From: Paracidovorax citrulli | GTDB lineage: Bacteria > Pseudomonadota > Gammaproteobacteria > Burkholderiales > Burkholderiaceae_C | NCBI RefSeq assembly: GCF_900100305.1 | Contig: NZ_FNEY01000024.1 | Span: forward strand, 18,857-82,856 | Length of the DNA stretch: 64,000 nt | Direction: 5' to 3' | In this document: one piece after another, positions 1 to 7,960 of the stretch | Numbering within the stretch: position 1 is the stretch's first letter | Layout: every line of letters begins with the position of its first letter | Notes under the pieces: model-generated | Seen by the model: only the letters and a program-made list of their open reading frames with translations | Told to the model about the DNA's origin: nothing | The model's database searches: none | Translations under genes and position numbers: made by a program

Positions 1-605
1 GTGACCTGCAGCTGGTCGGTGTAGAGGCCCGCGGGCAGCGCCACCGCGTTGGTTTTGTTCACCAGGCCATAGATGGGCAGGGTGAACGGGTTGCCCGCCG
101 ACGGCACGGCGATGCCTGTGACGGCCGTGGCCGCCGTATAGGGCACCGTATGGCCCGGATCGCGGTACACGTCGTAGGGAAGGAAGGCGCTGCCGTTGGA
201 CATCGCGCGCGTGCCCGTGCCGATGCCGGCGCCTTGTCCGGCATGCGTGCCGCTGTCGATCGTGATGCTGAACGCGGTGATCTCGGGCGAGCACACGATC
301 TGGGTGGCGCCCGCGCCGCCTTCTCCGCCGCTGGCCGTGGCGGTGGCCGTGCCCACGAAGGTCGCCGGCCGGGATCCGAAGTCCAGTGTGCCGAAATCCG
401 CGCCCGATACAGTCCCCGGGCCGCCGTTGATCACGCAGCCGGACGTGAGCATCATGCGCGCGCCGAGCACGCCGGACAGGGTGGCGGCCCCGAGCGGCGC
501 GGCGCCCGCGGCCAGCGCCAGCACGCCTGCAGTGGCCAGGGTGCGTGCCTTGCGCCCGGCAATCCGGCCCCGCCGCGGTGCCAAATGGTTGGATGTCGCT
601 TCCAT
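1..605 (-). CDS. Spore coat U (SCPU) domain / Csu-type fimbrial protein, 3'-truncated by window edge
   Basis: The reading frame starts at the ATG at 605, preceded by a GGAGGAG ribosome site, and runs off the left edge, so about 200 residues are visible. Residues 1-45 look like a signal peptide with a long basic n-region followed by an Ala/Leu-rich core. The rest is Gly/Thr/Ala-rich beta-structure with the wording AFLPYDVYRD and LPAGLYTDQLQVT, which I recognise from spore coat U domains of Csu-type chaperone-usher pili. Such proteins are secreted pilin subunits. The usher and chaperone would be expected further along the same strand, outside the window. Family assignment is from remembered wording; the exact role as tip or shaft subunit is not decidable here. 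Confidence 0.82.
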   Translation of the reverse strand, partial: MEATSNHLAPRRGRIAGRKARTLATAGVLALAAGAAPLGAATLSGVLGARMMLTSGCVINGGPGTVSGADFGTLDFGSRPATFVGTATATASGGEGGAGATQIVCSPEITAFSITIDSGTHAGQGAGIGTGTRAMSNGSAFLPYDVYRDPGHTVPYTAATAVTGIAVPSAGNPFTLPIYGLVNKTNAVALPAGLYTDQLQV

Positions 606-691
606 CGCTTTCTCCTCCACAGAAAAAAACCGGTGCGGAAGCTGCGGTCGGTACCGCTCGCCGCCGTCCGTGGCGTTTTTGCCCCTGCCTC

Positions 692-722
692 TAAAAAGAA
701 AAGCGGCTTCCCGCGGGAAGCC
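692..722 (-). terminator. Rho-independent terminator of the C26 hydrolase gene
   Basis: A perfect 18-bp palindrome (GGCTTCCCGCGGGAAGCC, 705-722) is followed on the minus strand by GCTTTTCTTTTT. It lies about 145 bp behind the stop of the minus-strand hydrolase gene and upstream of the SCPU gene, separating the two transcripts. Confidence 0.7.
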
Positions 723-867
723 CGGGTGGATCAAGCCACCTCTGTCGTGCTGTTGTACAGCATGTTAAGGGCGATGGGAATGCCCGCGTATAAGTGGAAT
801 TCCAGAGCAAGCACTGGCCGCAGCCATCGGCCCGCACTACTGCCGAGCTGCAACGGCCCGGTTGCGG

Positions 868-1791
868 CTAGCGCCGAAGCAGGGCCTGGCGCAGCAGCCG
901 GGCCGCGCGGTCGCGGATCCGGAAGGGGCTGTGCCCGGGCGCGGGTCGCGATTTCGCACGGATGCAGGCCGCCAGGAAGTCATGCAGGATGGGCGCGTCG
1001 TCCATGGTCTGCGAGGCGCCCGGCTTGAAGAATTCCGGATGCCACTGCGTCGCGGCGATGTAGCCGCGCCCGGAGTGGGCGTTGCGGCGGATCGCCTCGG
1101 GCACGCCGTCGGGATGGCTCCAGGCCTCGATCTCGAAGCCGGGCGCCAGGTTCTTGATGCCCTGGTGGTGGATGCTGTTGACCACCATGCGCGGCTGCTG
1201 GGGATACAGCTGCGACAGCCGCGTGCCTGGCACGATCTCCACCTCGTGGAAGTGCTGGTCGTAGGTGACCGCGTTGCGGTGCTGCTGGGCACCCGGGTGC
1301 TGGGTCTCGATGTCCTGGTAGAGCGTGCCGCCGAAGGCCACGTTGATGAGCTGCAGCCCCCGGCACACGCCGAAGATGGGCTTGCCCGCCTGCTCGAAGG
1401 CTTCCACCACGGCCAGGTCGTACAGGTCGCGGATGCGATCGCCGAGCCAGGCATCCTTCAGCGGCACCTCGCCATAGCTGCCGGGCCACACATCGGCGCC
1501 GCCATGCATCACGACACCGTCCAGCCATTCGGCGTAGTGGGCCAGGGTCACGTCGCCCCGGGCCGTTTCGCCCGTGGGGCACGGCACCATGACGACCATG
1601 GCGCCGGCCGACATGATCCAGTGCGCGATGGATTGTTCGACGTACTGCAGCGTCTTGTTGGTGAACAGCGACCGGGCCGGGTCGGCATGCGAGAAGCAGG
1701 CCGACAGCCCGATCTTGAGCCGCTGGGCGGCCGGGAGTGCCGTGGCACGCCGCGCGGGTGGCGGCCCGCGGAAAGGGGGAACATCAAGCAT
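868..1791 (-). CDS. Gamma-glutamyl-gamma-aminobutyrate hydrolase-like (peptidase C26, class-I glutamine amidotransferase fold)
   Basis: This 307-residue protein has the class-I glutamine amidotransferase triad. The nucleophile Cys lies in FGVCRGLQLINVAFGG and the His-Glu pair in QWHPEFF. The motif MHGGADVWP near residue 95 is typical of the PuuD-like C26 group, which hydrolyses gamma-glutamyl amides such as gamma-glutamyl-GABA in putrescine breakdown. It is cytoplasmic with no signal peptide. No other putrescine-catabolic gene lies nearby, so the substrate is open and PuuD is only the closest family name. The start at 1791 is the first ATG. About 25 residues precede the first conserved strand (KIGLSACF), so a later start is possible. 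It is divergent from the hibernation-factor gene at 2020. Confidence 0.85.
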   Translation of the reverse strand: MLDVPPFRGPPPARRATALPAAQRLKIGLSACFSHADPARSLFTNKTLQYVEQSIAHWIMSAGAMVVMVPCPTGETARGDVTLAHYAEWLDGVVMHGGADVWPGSYGEVPLKDAWLGDRIRDLYDLAVVEAFEQAGKPIFGVCRGLQLINVAFGGTLYQDIETQHPGAQQHRNAVTYDQHFHEVEIVPGTRLSQLYPQQPRMVVNSIHHQGIKNLAPGFEIEAWSHPDGVPEAIRRNAHSGRGYIAATQWHPEFFKPGASQTMDDAPILHDFLAACIRAKSRPAPGHSPFRIRDRAARLLRQALLRR

Positions 1792-2019
1792 GGGGAATTT
1801 TTAGCCCATCCCGCGCGACTCTGCTGTAGGAACCCGCCGCCCGCGTGCCTGCGCCTCTCTCCCTGTTCCCACGGTTCACGCAGGCGGCGAACGTGCGTGC
1901 GACTGCGCGTTTCGTCACCTTTGGAAGCACAGCCGTGCCGGGCGGCTCTTGCATTTCCGGCCTGCGCCGCGACTCTCCTTGTGACAGCACCTTTTTTCGT
2001 TCCCACCGAGGAGGCATCC

Positions 2020-2367
2020 ATGCAAGTACAGGTCCAGTACGACGAACACATCCAGGGCGGCGAGTCGCTCGTCCAGTGGGTCCAGACCGAAACCGCCAGC
2101 CGGCTGGCGCGTTTCCGGGACCATCTGACCCGGGTGGAAGTGCATCTGTCGGACCTCGATGCCGGCAAGTCCGGCGGAGGCGACAAGCGCTGCGTGGCCG
2201 AGGCGCGGCTCGCCGGCCGGCAGCCGATCGCCGTGAACGCCGACGCCGACAAGGTCGCCGATGCCTTCACGGCGGCCGTGGACAAGCTGGCCCGTGCCAT
2301 CGATACCGACCTCGGCCGGCTGAAGGACAAGAACGGGCGCGAAACCATCCGCACCGTCACGGAGTAA
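2020..2367 (+). CDS. HPF/RaiA family ribosome-associated protein (short paralog)
   Basis: The 115-residue product has the size and pattern of the HPF/RaiA domain, with beta-alpha-beta-beta-beta-alpha order. It carries VEVHLSDLDAGK in the central strands and ADKVADAFTAAVDKLARAID in the last helix. It ends with a short charged tail (LKDKNGRE). The ATG at 2020 follows GAGGAGGCATCC, a good ribosome site. Family members bind the 30S decoding region and inactivate ribosomes under stress. A second, canonical hpf is at 40985, so this copy is a divergent paralog and may be a stress-specific form. It overlaps the convergent DUF4130 gene by 11 bp at the 3' end. Confidence 0.8.
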   Translation: MQVQVQYDEHIQGGESLVQWVQTETASRLARFRDHLTRVEVHLSDLDAGKSGGGDKRCVAEARLAGRQPIAVNADADKVADAFTAAVDKLARAIDTDLGRLKDKNGRETIRTVTE

Positions 2368-3259
2368 GGGCGCGGCCCTGCGCGATGCGCCGGCGGGGCA
2401 CCGTGGCCGGCGCCTCGACCATCCGCCCGCTGCGCTCGGCCGCGCCCTGCGCCAACTCGCCGATCAGCGCGGCCTCCGGCAGATTCTTCCAGTAGCGCAC
2501 CGGCATCTCGCGCCGCATCATGTCCAGCTTGAGGCGCGCGGGGTTGAAGGTGTGCCGGTAGTAGGTCAGCCAGAGCGCTTCGCCGGCATCGGGGGGCGGG
2601 GCATCCGCGCGCGTGGCACCCGGCCCGGTCTTCAGCGCGGTGCCGTCCCAGTGCAGGCTGCATTCGGGCGTGAGCAGTGCCCATCGCATCTGCGTGAAGC
2701 GCTGCACGAAGAAGGCGGCATTGGCCCGCACGATGAAATGGTCCGGCTCGAACCAGGCCACGTGCAGCGGCCCGGCGCCGCCATCGTCCACCGGGCGGAA
2801 GCGCACGAAGGCCCGCATCTTGTGCATGTCCCGCCGCACGGCGGCGGCCATGCGCTGCACGCGCGCGATGTCCGCGTCCAGCGGGTCGTGGCGCAACGCC
2901 GCTTCGTGCGCCATGCGCCAGAGCGCGCGGTAGAGCAGGGCGAAGCGGGCCGGATCGCGGTGCAGGCAGGCGCTCTCGCACAGCGCCACGAAGGCCCGCG
3001 GCACATGCACGGGCGTGCCGGCCGGCCCCCCTGCGCCTTCCGGGCCGGAGGGTGGCGCGGCGCCATGCGCGCCGCCGGCTGCGTGCCGGGCATCGGCAGT
3101 GCCGAAGAGATCGTCTTCCACCGCGCCGACGACCTGCCAGGCCACCTGTTCCGGCGCCATCCCGGCATGCAGGCAGGCGCGTGCGCCCGCCCGGAACCCC
3201 TGCCAGTCGGCAGGATGCTGCAGGACGACGGTGCGGTGCGCGGTGCCGACGGCGGTCAT
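2357..3259 (-). CDS. DUF4130 domain protein (TIGR03915-type putative DNA metabolism protein)
   Basis: This is a 300-residue cytoplasmic protein. Wording such as ALWRMAHEAALRHDPLDAD, MHKMRAFVRFRP and AWFEPDHFIVRANAAFFVQRF matches the family annotated as a probable DNA metabolism protein. That family is almost always encoded next to a radical SAM/helix-hairpin-helix protein, and the domain also occurs fused to UdgX-type uracil-DNA-binding proteins. Here the radical SAM gene is immediately upstream and the two overlap by four bases (ATGA), so they are probably translated together. A Gly/Pro-rich stretch at about residues 60-85 looks like a linker. The biochemical activity of the family is not established as far as I know. 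SOS control is suggested by the operator at the head of the operon. Confidence 0.8.
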   Translation of the reverse strand: MTAVGTAHRTVVLQHPADWQGFRAGARACLHAGMAPEQVAWQVVGAVEDDLFGTADARHAAGGAHGAAPPSGPEGAGGPAGTPVHVPRAFVALCESACLHRDPARFALLYRALWRMAHEAALRHDPLDADIARVQRMAAAVRRDMHKMRAFVRFRPVDDGGAGPLHVAWFEPDHFIVRANAAFFVQRFTQMRWALLTPECSLHWDGTALKTGPGATRADAPPPDAGEALWLTYYRHTFNPARLKLDMMRREMPVRYWKNLPEAALIGELAQGAAERSGRMVEAPATVPRRRIAQGRALTP

Positions 3260-4560
3260 GCGAACAGGCGGGCCTGCGACGGCTGCGGCGACAGCCAGGC
3301 GCGCAGGCGTGCCGGGTCGCGCAGCCGCTCGGCGGGGCGATGGTCTGCCACGCAGACGAAGGGCAGCACGCGGGACAGGGGCACGTGCAGCCGGCCCAGG
3401 TCGGCATGGCCCAGCCGGCGCACGCGGCGGGCGGCCAGCAGGCGCTCCACCGTGCGCACCCCCAGGCCGGGCACGCGCAGCAGCCGCTCGCGCGCCGCGG
3501 TGTTCAGGTCCACGGGGAAATGCTCCGGGTGCGCCACGGCCCAGGCGAGCTTGGGATCCATGTCCAGCGACAGCATCCCGCCCGTGCCGTCGCCGCGCGG
3601 CGCGGGCGGGACGATCTCGTCGTGGGTGAACCCGTAGAACCGCATGAGCCAGTCGGCCTGGTAGAGCCGGTGCTCGCGCACCAGCGGCGGCGCGGCCAGG
3701 GGCAGGGCGCGCGGGGCGTCGGGAATGGGGCTGAAGGCGGAGTAGTACACGCGGCGCAGGCCGAAGCCTCCGTAGAGCCGTGCGCTCGTGGCCAGGATGG
3801 TGCGGTCGTCCGCGCCGTCCGCGCCCACGATCATCTGCGTGCTCTGCCCGCCGGGCGCGAAGCGCGGCGCTTCGGCCCGCCGGGCGCGGCCGGGCAGGGA
3901 GACGATGCGCTCCGTGCCGGCGCGCCGCCCCTGCTGCTGCGCCCGCGCCTGCCGTGCTTCGTCGATGTGCACCGCCATGCGGCCCATGGAGCGCTGGATG
4001 GCGGCGCCGTCCTTCTCGGGCGCCAGCGCTGCCAGGCCCTGCGAGGTGGGCAGCTCGATGTTGATGCTCAGCCGGTCGGCGTAGCGGCCCGCGCGCTCCA
4101 GCAGCTCGGGGGCGGCGTCCGGAATCGTCTTGAGGTGGATGTAGCCGCGGAAGTCGTGGTCCTCGCGCAGTGCCCGGGCCACCTCGACCACCCGCTCCAT
4201 GGTGTAGTCGGGGTTCTGGATGATGCCGCTGGAGAGGAACAGCCCTTCGATGCAGTTGCGCCGGTAGAAGTCCAGCGTGAGATCCACCACCTCCTGCACC
4301 GAGAAGCGGGCGCGGGGCACGTTGCTGCTGACGCGGTTCACGCAATACAGGCAGTCGTACTGGCAGTAATTGGTGAGCAGGATCTTGAGCAGCGAGATGC
4401 AGCGCCCATCGGGCGCATAGCTGTGGCAGATGCCCATGCCCTCGGTCGATCCGATGCCCTTGCCGCCCACGGAGTTGCGTGCCGACGTGCCGCTGGAGGC
4501 GCACGATGCGTCGTACTTGGCGGCGTCTGCGAGGATGGCGAGCTTGGACAGGGTGGACAC
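3256..4560 (-). CDS. Putative DNA modification/repair radical SAM protein with helix-hairpin-helix (TIGR03916-type)
   Basis: The 434-residue product carries a radical SAM cluster motif C66-x3-C70-x2-C73 (NYCQYDCLYCVNR) after a conserved head (LADAAKYDASCASSG). A TIM-barrel-like middle region follows. Near residues 355-380 there is a helix-hairpin-helix element (LLRVPGLGVRTVERLLAARR), as in DNA-binding repair proteins. The product probably generates a 5'-deoxyadenosyl radical while bound to DNA; the substrate is unknown. The GTG at 4560 is chosen because an in-frame stop lies just upstream and family members begin at this point. That GTG lies inside a LexA-type palindrome and has no visible Shine-Dalgarno sequence, so a leaderless message is possible. 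It is the first gene of a two-gene operon with the DUF4130 gene. Confidence 0.85.
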   Translation of the reverse strand: MSTLSKLAILADAAKYDASCASSGTSARNSVGGKGIGSTEGMGICHSYAPDGRCISLLKILLTNYCQYDCLYCVNRVSSNVPRARFSVQEVVDLTLDFYRRNCIEGLFLSSGIIQNPDYTMERVVEVARALREDHDFRGYIHLKTIPDAAPELLERAGRYADRLSINIELPTSQGLAALAPEKDGAAIQRSMGRMAVHIDEARQARAQQQGRRAGTERIVSLPGRARRAEAPRFAPGGQSTQMIVGADGADDRTILATSARLYGGFGLRRVYYSAFSPIPDAPRALPLAAPPLVREHRLYQADWLMRFYGFTHDEIVPPAPRGDGTGGMLSLDMDPKLAWAVAHPEHFPVDLNTAARERLLRVPGLGVRTVERLLAARRVRRLGHADLGRLHVPLSRVLPFVCVADHRPAERLRDPARLRAWLSPQPSQARLFA

Positions 4561-4579
4561 TGTATTAATTTACAGTGTC
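4556..4579 (-). promoter_or_regulatory. LexA (SOS) box overlapping the radical SAM start codon
   Basis: GACACTGTA-N6-TACAGTGTC is a perfect 9-bp inverted repeat. Its core, CTGT-N8-ACAG at 4560-4575, fits the LexA consensus of gamma- and beta-proteobacteria exactly. The GTG start of the radical SAM gene (4558-4560) is part of the left arm, so bound LexA would sit directly on the translation start. Confidence 0.8.
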
Positions 4580-4598
4580 CTGGGCCCGGCATGCCCAA

Positions 4599-4635
4599 AG
4601 CCCATGCGGAGCGCATGCCTTTGCTCCGATGGGCT
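4599..4635. other. Imperfect 13-bp hairpin between DUF924 gene and the SOS operon
   Basis: AGCCCAT-g-CGGAGC pairs with GCTCCG-ATGGGCT around a 10-base loop. On the minus strand only a TTT follows, so it is a weak terminator candidate for the DUF924 gene rather than a clear one. Confidence 0.4.
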
Positions 4636-4673
4636 CCGGTGCCACGCGGGGCCGGAGCGTCAGAAGGAGCTCG

Positions 4674-5213
4674 TCAGAAGGAGCTGCCTGGCTGCTGCAG
4701 GAACAGCGCCTCCTCCGGCGTGGTTTCGCGGCCCAGCACTGCGTTGCGGTGCGGGAACCGGCCGAAGCGGTCCACGATCGCCTGGTGCTGCAGCGCGTAG
4801 TCCAGGTTGTTCGGCTGCCCCAGTGCGGTGAAGAGCCGCACGGATTCCGCCTGGATGCGCGCCGACTCGCTGTGCATGAACGGCATGTACAGGAATGCGC
4901 GCCGGGGCGGCGGCAGTTCGGCGTCCAGGCCCTGAGCGATGGCTTCCTGCGCGAGCGCCAGGGCCATGCCGTCCTGGGCGAACGACGCCGCCTGCCCGCG
5001 CAGCAGGTTGCGCGAGAACTGGTCGAGCACGATCACCTCGGCCAGGCGCCCTTCCGCATCCGTGCGCCATTCCCACAGCTCGCCCAGCGACGCCCGGCGG
5101 TGCAGGGTTGCGAAGCGCTCGCGGATGGCCTCGTCGAAGGCATCGTCCTTGCGGAACCATTGCTCGGGCGTGGTTGCATCGAACCAGAAATGGAGGACGT
5201 CTTGGGCGGTCAT
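4674..5213 (-). CDS. DUF924 family protein
   Basis: A 179-residue soluble protein with family wording FWFDATTPEQWFRKDDAFDE, VIVLDQFSRNLLRG, FLYMPFMHSES and RFGRFPHRNAVLGRE. DUF924 proteins are all-helical and TPR-like, and their function is not known. Length is normal for the family. No neighbouring gene suggests a role, and a hairpin separates it from the downstream SOS operon. Confidence 0.85.
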   Translation of the reverse strand: MTAQDVLHFWFDATTPEQWFRKDDAFDEAIRERFATLHRRASLGELWEWRTDAEGRLAEVIVLDQFSRNLLRGQAASFAQDGMALALAQEAIAQGLDAELPPPRRAFLYMPFMHSESARIQAESVRLFTALGQPNNLDYALQHQAIVDRFGRFPHRNAVLGRETTPEEALFLQQPGSSF

Positions 5214-5248
5214 GGGATGCAGTATCGGACAGAGCCGCGCCGCGCGGC

Positions 5249-5284
5249 AAAAAGGCCCTGCCGGCGCGGGCGCGGTCAGGGCCT
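5249..5284 (-). terminator. Terminator of the OmpA-family lipoprotein gene
   Basis: AGGCCCTG (5253-5260) pairs with CAGGGCCT (5277-5284). Read on the minus strand the stem is followed by a run of five T. It starts about 12 bp behind the stop of the OmpA-like gene. Confidence 0.7.
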
Positions 5285-5295
5285 GGGCCTGGGGA

Positions 5296-6186
5296 TCAGC
5301 GGCCCCGCAGATTGCCCTTCTCGTCGGCGATGACGATTTCCACGCGCCGGTTCATGGCGCGGCCTTCGGGCGAACTGTTGTCGGCCACCGGGTAGGTCTT
5401 GCCGTATCCGCGGGCGGTGATGCGGTCCGGTGCGACGCCGCGCTGCACCAGCGCGCTCTGCACGGCCTGCGCACGGCGCTCCGACAGGCTCTGGTTGTAG
5501 GCGTCGCCGCCCACGCTGTCGGTATGGCCTTCGATGATGAGCTTGCGGTCCGGGAACTGGCGCAGGAAGTTCGCCAGCTTGTCCAGCCGCGGCCCGGCCT
5601 GGGCGGACAGTTCGGCCTTGTTGAAGGCGAACAGCACGTCGCCCAGCGTTACCAGCAGGCCGCGCTCGGTCTGCTGCGCCTCGATGTCGCGCAGTTGCGC
5701 TTCCAGCGCACGGACGCGGGCGGCATTGTCGGCGGCACGCTGTTCGGCGCTCGCGGCCTGCAGTTGTGCCTGCTGGGCGCTGCGGGCGTTGGCCTCGGCC
5801 TGCATGCGGGCCCGGTCGGCTTCGCTGGTCAGGCGCAGGCGCTCGGCATCGGCGCCCGCCTTCTTGATGTCGGCGTCCAGCACCCGCGAGCGGGCCACGT
5901 TGGAGGCGATATCGGCGCGCTGCGTGGCGAGATAGGCGAGGTGGTTGGCCTCGGCGGCGTCGTTCTTGTCGCTCCAGACACGGTCCGCACGGGCGAGCGT
6001 ATCGGTGGCGGCCTTCAGTTCCAGCGGTGCGTTCTGCACGACGGCCGGGTCATTGGCCGCACGGTTGACGGCGATGCGGGCGGTTTCGACCGAATCGAGT
6101 GGCGCGCGCGTCGCGCAGGCGGCCAGGAGGCCTGAGGCAACGAGCGCGGCGGCGAGGGCGGTGGAGCGGCGAAGGGTATGGCGCAT
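5296..6186 (-). CDS. DUF4398 plus OmpA-like peptidoglycan-binding outer-membrane lipoprotein
   Basis: The 296-residue precursor has a lipoprotein signal ending in LLAAC, with the lipidated Cys at about residue 24. Residues 30-110 are a DUF4398 region (ETARIAVNRAANDPAVVQNA), followed by an Ala/Gln/Arg-rich coiled coil up to about 170. The C-terminal OmpA domain has IIEGHTDSVGGDAYNQ and LSERRAQAV, which hold the Asp and Arg that bind diaminopimelate. It probably tethers the outer membrane to peptidoglycan. The next gene upstream is a shorter lipoprotein with the same DUF4398 region but no OmpA domain. The 42-bp gap suggests one operon. Confidence 0.9.
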   Translation of the reverse strand: MRHTLRRSTALAAALVASGLLAACATRAPLDSVETARIAVNRAANDPAVVQNAPLELKAATDTLARADRVWSDKNDAAEANHLAYLATQRADIASNVARSRVLDADIKKAGADAERLRLTSEADRARMQAEANARSAQQAQLQAASAEQRAADNAARVRALEAQLRDIEAQQTERGLLVTLGDVLFAFNKAELSAQAGPRLDKLANFLRQFPDRKLIIEGHTDSVGGDAYNQSLSERRAQAVQSALVQRGVAPDRITARGYGKTYPVADNSSPEGRAMNRRVEIVIADEKGNLRGR

Positions 6187-6228
6187 GGTGTGGTTCTCCC
6201 TGTCGGGTGGTCGTTCGTTCGGTCGGGC

Positions 6229-6747
6229 TCAGCGGGCGGGGACCGGGTTGGGGGGCACCGGCATGCCGGGCACGGCGGTCGGGGTGGCGGCCGGCCGGGG
6301 CGCAACCGCAGGCGCGGTCATGGGCGCAGGCATCGGGGCGGGCACGGCGGCCGCGCCGGGGGCGGCCGCGGGCGCGGGATCGCGCCGGGTGATTTCCGAC
6401 TGGAGCGACTGGATGCTGGTGCGCACCTGCTGCAGCGTGGCGGCGTTGTTGGCGGCTTCGGCCTTGGTCTCCGCGATGCGGGCATCCGCTTCGGCTTCTG
6501 CGGCGTAGCGGCGGGCCATGTCGTACTGCTTGTCGGCCATGGCCTTCTCGGCGGCCGCCAGCTTGTCGCGGGCCCGCTGCAGCTCCACGGGCGCATTGGC
6601 CGTGACCTGCGGCTCGCCGGCCACGCGGTTGACCGTGGTGCGGGTCACGGCCATCTGGTCGGTGGGTGGCGGCGTGGACGAGCATGCCGCGAGCGCTCCC
6701 AGAGCCAGAACGGCCGTGGCGGTGCGAAAGAAGGTGGCAGTCTGCAT
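6229..6747 (-). CDS. DUF4398 domain lipoprotein
   Basis: A 172-residue lipoprotein precursor with an LAAC lipobox at about residue 21, preceded by an AAGGAG ribosome site. The region MAVTRTTVNRVAGEPQVTANAPVEL is clearly related to the N-terminal part of the downstream OmpA-type lipoprotein, so the two are paralogs over that region. A helical stretch of about 60 residues follows, then a Pro/Ala-rich tail of about 45 residues likely to be unstructured. Function is unknown; a periplasmic structural partner of the OmpA-like protein is my inference. Confidence 0.85.
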   Translation of the reverse strand: MQTATFFRTATAVLALGALAACSSTPPPTDQMAVTRTTVNRVAGEPQVTANAPVELQRARDKLAAAEKAMADKQYDMARRYAAEAEADARIAETKAEAANNAATLQQVRTSIQSLQSEITRRDPAPAAAPGAAAVPAPMPAPMTAPAVAPRPAATPTAVPGMPVPPNPVPAR

Positions 6748-6905
6748 GGCGGAACTCCTTTGAATGGGTGCGAATACCGGAGGCGGTGAGCGCGACGGTA
6801 AGGAAGGTTTCCGATTGTTGGCAGCCGCCCCGGCCGGCCGCGTAGGTGCAGCGCAGCAGGCGCCGTGGGCCGTTTCTTACGGTTACAGGCCCGGTCGCCG
6901 GAACG

Positions 6906-7862
6906 TCAGGCGGCCGGCACGATGCCGCCCTTGCCGGAAAAGCCCATGTGCTCCCGCACGGCATCCAGCAGCAACGCGGCCAGCCGCTCCGAGGCGGCAT
7001 CCAGCGGGTCCCGGGCGCGTCCCAGCACCAGCTCCATGGACGGGAGCTCGGGCAGTCCGCAGGCCGAGGCCGACAGGGGCCTGACGTGCGCCGGAAGGCC
7101 GAAGGACGTGCGCACGGAAAGCCCCAGCCCCGCCGCCGTCGCCGCCCACATCGCGCCCAGGCTGCTGCTGTGGAAGGCGTGGCGCCAGGGCAGGCCCGCG
7201 TGATCCAGCGCGGTCGTGACGATGCGCCGCAGGGGGCAGGGGTCTTCGAGCAGCACCAGCGGCAGCGGCGGCCGGCTCGATGGCGTGAGCGCATGCCGGC
7301 CCTGCCACCAGGGGGCTTCGTCCAGCGTGTCCGCGCCGGCCGGGCCGATCCAGTGCAGGGGCTGGCGAATGATCCGCTCGGCCCGCATGCACGACAGATC
7401 GATGCCCGCATCCCAAAGCAGTGCCAGGTCCAGCTGGCCCACGGCGAACCGCTCGCGCAGTTCGGTGCTGCGGGCCGCGCAGACCTCGATACGCACCTGC
7501 GGATGCGCCCGCGCGAAACGCCCCAGCACCCCGGGCAGCAGCGTCTCACCCAGATCTTCCTGCAGGCCCAGGCGGACCAGCCCGTGCAGCGGGCTGCCGC
7601 TCACGGCGGCGGCGGCTTCGTCGTTCAGGTCGAGCAGGCGGTGGGCATAGGCCAGCAGGATTTCGCCGGCCTCGGTGAGCACCAGGCCGCGGCCGGACTT
7701 GCGCAGCAGGGGCGTGCCCGCCTGCGATTCCAGCTTCTTCAATTGCGCGCTCACCGCCGAAGTGGAGCGCCCCAGCCTGTCCGCGGCGCGCACGAAGCTT
7801 CCGAGTGCCACGCCGGTGGTGAAGGTGCGCAGCACGTCGAGGTCGTAGAGGGTGCGGGCCAT
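6906..7862 (-). CDS. LysR family transcriptional regulator
   Basis: A 318-residue protein with a typical winged helix-turn-helix at residues 5-65 (FVRAADRLGRSTSAVSAQLK, KSGRGLVLTEAGE), a linker helix and a type-2 periplasmic-binding-protein-like effector domain. It faces an MFS transporter gene across 98 bp that contain a long inverted repeat. By the usual LysR rule it probably controls the transporter and itself. The inducer cannot be told from sequence. Confidence 0.92.
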   Translation of the reverse strand: MARTLYDLDVLRTFTTGVALGSFVRAADRLGRSTSAVSAQLKKLESQAGTPLLRKSGRGLVLTEAGEILLAYAHRLLDLNDEAAAAVSGSPLHGLVRLGLQEDLGETLLPGVLGRFARAHPQVRIEVCAARSTELRERFAVGQLDLALLWDAGIDLSCMRAERIIRQPLHWIGPAGADTLDEAPWWQGRHALTPSSRPPLPLVLLEDPCPLRRIVTTALDHAGLPWRHAFHSSSLGAMWAATAAGLGLSVRTSFGLPAHVRPLSASACGLPELPSMELVLGRARDPLDAASERLAALLLDAVREHMGFSGKGGIVPAA

Positions 7863-7890
7863 GATGTGGGCTTCCTGGGTGGAACCGTCC

Positions 7891-7930
7891 TGAAAATCAG
7901 GATGATGGCGCCATTATTTTCTGATTTTCA
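7891..7930. promoter_or_regulatory. Inverted repeat, candidate LysR operator
   Basis: TGAAAATCAG (7891-7900) and CTGATTTTCA (7921-7930) form perfect 10-bp arms. Each arm, with its neighbouring base, also contains CTGA-N3-TCAG. The spacer holds the palindrome ATGGCGCCAT (7905-7914). The layout fits two dimer half-sites in a divergent LysR/target promoter. Confidence 0.55.
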
Positions 7931-7960
7931 GAATGGTCGCGGGCGCGGACACTGCGCCGC

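Noticed and set aside
605..867. A plus-strand gene in 150-1028 overlapping the SCPU start
   Set aside because: Composition is shadow-like and it lies across a clear minus-strand signal peptide and a terminator.
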